Source: Boothiomyces macroporosus (lineage: Eukaryota; Chytridiomycota; Chytridiomycetes; Rhizophydiales; Terramycetaceae). Taken from it: DNA of 17,534 nucleotides. The stretch spans positions 1-17,534 of the forward strand of contig JADGKB010000193.1 of assembly GCA_027604185.1 (NCBI GenBank), given 5' to 3'. Within the stretch, counting starts at the first letter, position 1. The number at the start of each line of letters is the position of its first letter. Below the pieces are notes generated by a model, which ran no database searches, was not told the origin of the DNA, and saw nothing but the letters and a program-made list of their open reading frames with translations. Below, in pieces: positions 16,516 to 17,534 of this stretch. The position numbers and the translations under genes are program-made.

Positions 16516-16839
16516 ACAGCATTAGTTGCCTCTTTCTTTAAAGCCACTGCTCTCTTTGAATGGGCTATCTCAAATATCTCTGTCTCCAGGATCTCTATTG
16601 AATTGCTCAAGGATCTCTATCTGTACAGCAACCACAAATGACATTTTTTTGACACTGGTTATTTCCTACCTTTTACCATTGTATTTAGCATACCCCAACT
16701 GCTTTTCTCTATCCATCTATCTACTCTCAGCATCTATCTACCCTATACTATCCAACGAACTACCAACGAACTGCCAACGAACCAACCAACCAACACCCAC
16801 ACCGACAAACCAAGTAGTACAAAGTAACAAAAGTATATC
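16516..16839. other. Intergenic region with short tandem repeats
   Basis: This separates the 3' end of TGS1 from the 5' end of the SH3 membrane gene, both on the minus strand, so it must hold the promoter of the latter. From about 16700 to 16805 the plus strand is built of pyrimidine-rich then AACC-rich short repeats (ATCTATCTA, then CCAACGAACT about three times, then CCAACCAACC). A plus-strand frame over 16526-16843 exists but is low-complexity and unlikely to be a gene. I see nothing else. Confidence 0.5.
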
Positions 16840-17534
16840 TTAGTGTCTATTTATTAGATTTCCATAGTAAACAGAGTAAGACTTCAACTTTCCATCCAAA
16901 AAAGTTTCCTCAAATTCGACATCCTCAAACATCAACTCTTCCTTTTTCAAATTTCTTGGTAAAAAGAAACAAATATCATTCGTAATTCTTTTGGTTCTGT
17001 TGAATATATCTGTTCCTTTTATCGGCATGTCATCAATACTAAATTCACTTTGGTTGTATGATATTCCTCCCCATGGTGGAGATAGGAATACTTTATCTGC
17101 TTTTAAATCTAGTTGCATGTAGTCACCATGAATGAATTCTATATTTTCACAACCGTATACTCTAGCATTATGCTTGGCACACTCTAGTCTAGTTTTGTTG
17201 TTGTCTATAGCAATTACTTTGTCGCATTTTTTAGCGAATTGGATAGTGTTGCCACCTACTCCACAAAAGGCATCGATAATGGTTCCGCCCTTGAGTCTGT
17301 TTGCTAGATGAATAGCTATTTGTTCAGGAGTTACAGAGAACCAGCCTTCCATGTCTATTTTTATATGGTCGAATAGAGAGAATAGAGAGTATCTTTGGTG
17401 GTAATACTTGTGCATATTTTTTGGTAATCTATCCAGACTCCAGTTATCAAGTGTATTTGATTCTTTGTTTTCAGTAGTTTGTAGATATTCATCGTCTCTA
17501 GTAGTCTGTATATAATCATCGTCTCTAGTAGTCT
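16840..17534 (-). CDS. TGS1: Trimethylguanosine synthase, catalytic domain (5' end outside window)
   Basis: The minus-strand frame enters at the right edge and ends with TAG at 16840-16842, giving about 230 residues in the window. Counting from Met 17415, YYHQRYSLFSLFD and MEGWFSVTPEQIAIHLA open the conserved core. Motif I is DAFCGVGGNTIQFA (about 48-61), IEFIHGDY (92-99) follows, and the catalytic motif SPPWGG is at 112-117. The end VYYGNL is typical. TGS1 converts the m7G cap of snRNA and snoRNA to 2,2,7-trimethylguanosine in the nucleus using SAM. Because the frame upstream of 17415 is open and encodes a tandem repeat, the true start lies beyond the window. Family assignment is firm. Confidence 0.92.
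   Translation of the reverse strand, partial: TTRDDDYIQTTRDDEYLQTTENKESNTLDNWSLDRLPKNMHKYYHQRYSLFSLFDHIKIDMEGWFSVTPEQIAIHLANRLKGGTIIDAFCGVGGNTIQFAKKCDKVIAIDNNKTRLECAKHNARVYGCENIEFIHGDYMQLDLKADKVFLSPPWGGISYNQSEFSIDDMPIKGTDIFNRTKRITNDICFFLPRNLKKEELMFEDVEFEETFLDGKLKSYSVYYGNLINRH
17473..17534 (-). repeat. 27-bp coding tandem repeat in TGS1 N-terminal region
   Basis: Two full units (17506-17532 and 17479-17505) and partial units at both ends encode the nine-residue repeat TTRDDDYIQ / TTRDDEYLQ, with the last copy decayed to TTENKES. The array runs off the window. It precedes the catalytic core and is probably a flexible acidic linker; copy number may vary between strains. Confidence 0.75.

Noticed and set aside
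16526..16843. 105-codon plus-strand frame between SH3 and TGS1 genes
   Set aside because: It is low-complexity (Ser, Leu, Pro, Thr from short repeats) and overlaps the end of TGS1.
1..17534. tRNA or rRNA genes, CRISPR arrays, bacterial operons
   Set aside because: I found no tRNA-like GTTCGA arm with a matching acceptor stem, no rRNA-like stretch and no regularly spaced repeats; the genes and introns are eukaryotic.

Overview
This is AT-rich, gene-dense eukaryotic nuclear DNA. It carries trimethylguanosine synthase, a METTL25-type methyltransferase, a transmembrane SH3 protein and class A-like seven-helix receptors, and some of the genes are spliced. The gene set fits an early-diverging fungus or a close unicellular opisthokont relative. 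The receptor expansion recalls entomophthoralean fungi such as Conidiobolus, but that assignment is inference and no marker gene here settles it.

Layout. Bases 1-970 hold two small unrecognised plus-strand genes, the first cut by the window edge. Bases 971-1674 are non-coding, with a 42-bp perfect palindrome and a 329-bp MITE-like element flanked by TA. Bases 1675-6764 hold single housekeeping-type genes: a DUF1772-like membrane protein, a three-exon SPFH/band 7 protein, a small coiled-coil protein, a GNAT acetyltransferase, a METTL25-family methyltransferase and a small one-helix membrane protein. Bases 6799-14988 are a head-to-tail array of seven minus-strand receptor genes, called A to G here from left to right. 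Bases 15190-16443 encode a single-pass membrane protein with a cytoplasmic SH3-like domain. Bases 16840 to the right edge carry the catalytic part of TGS1.

Main observation. Several genes look broken or oddly ended when read as continuous frames, but they become coherent once introns of only 19-20 nt are removed. Seven such introns are visible: two in the SPFH gene and one in each of five receptor genes. All begin GTA and end AG; six are exactly 20 nt and one is 19 nt. Most have a CTAA- or TTAA-like branch site 4-6 nt before the acceptor. In the receptors the intron lies after the motif following TM7 (IPYE, IPFN and similar), in phase 0. Splicing replaces ragged ends with a hydrophilic tail and brings the five receptors to 330-332 residues. 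Receptor G has no intron and encodes a tail (SHIDMDSDLN) that matches the spliced tail of receptor F (SHIEMDSSLN), which is strong internal evidence that the intron is real.

How the genes fit together. The receptor array is probably a sensory gene family grown by tandem duplication, since neighbours resemble each other most (A with B, D with E, F with G). The SH3 membrane protein beside it may also be a surface sensor or scaffold, but nothing in the sequence ties it to the receptors. The other genes are unrelated housekeeping functions.
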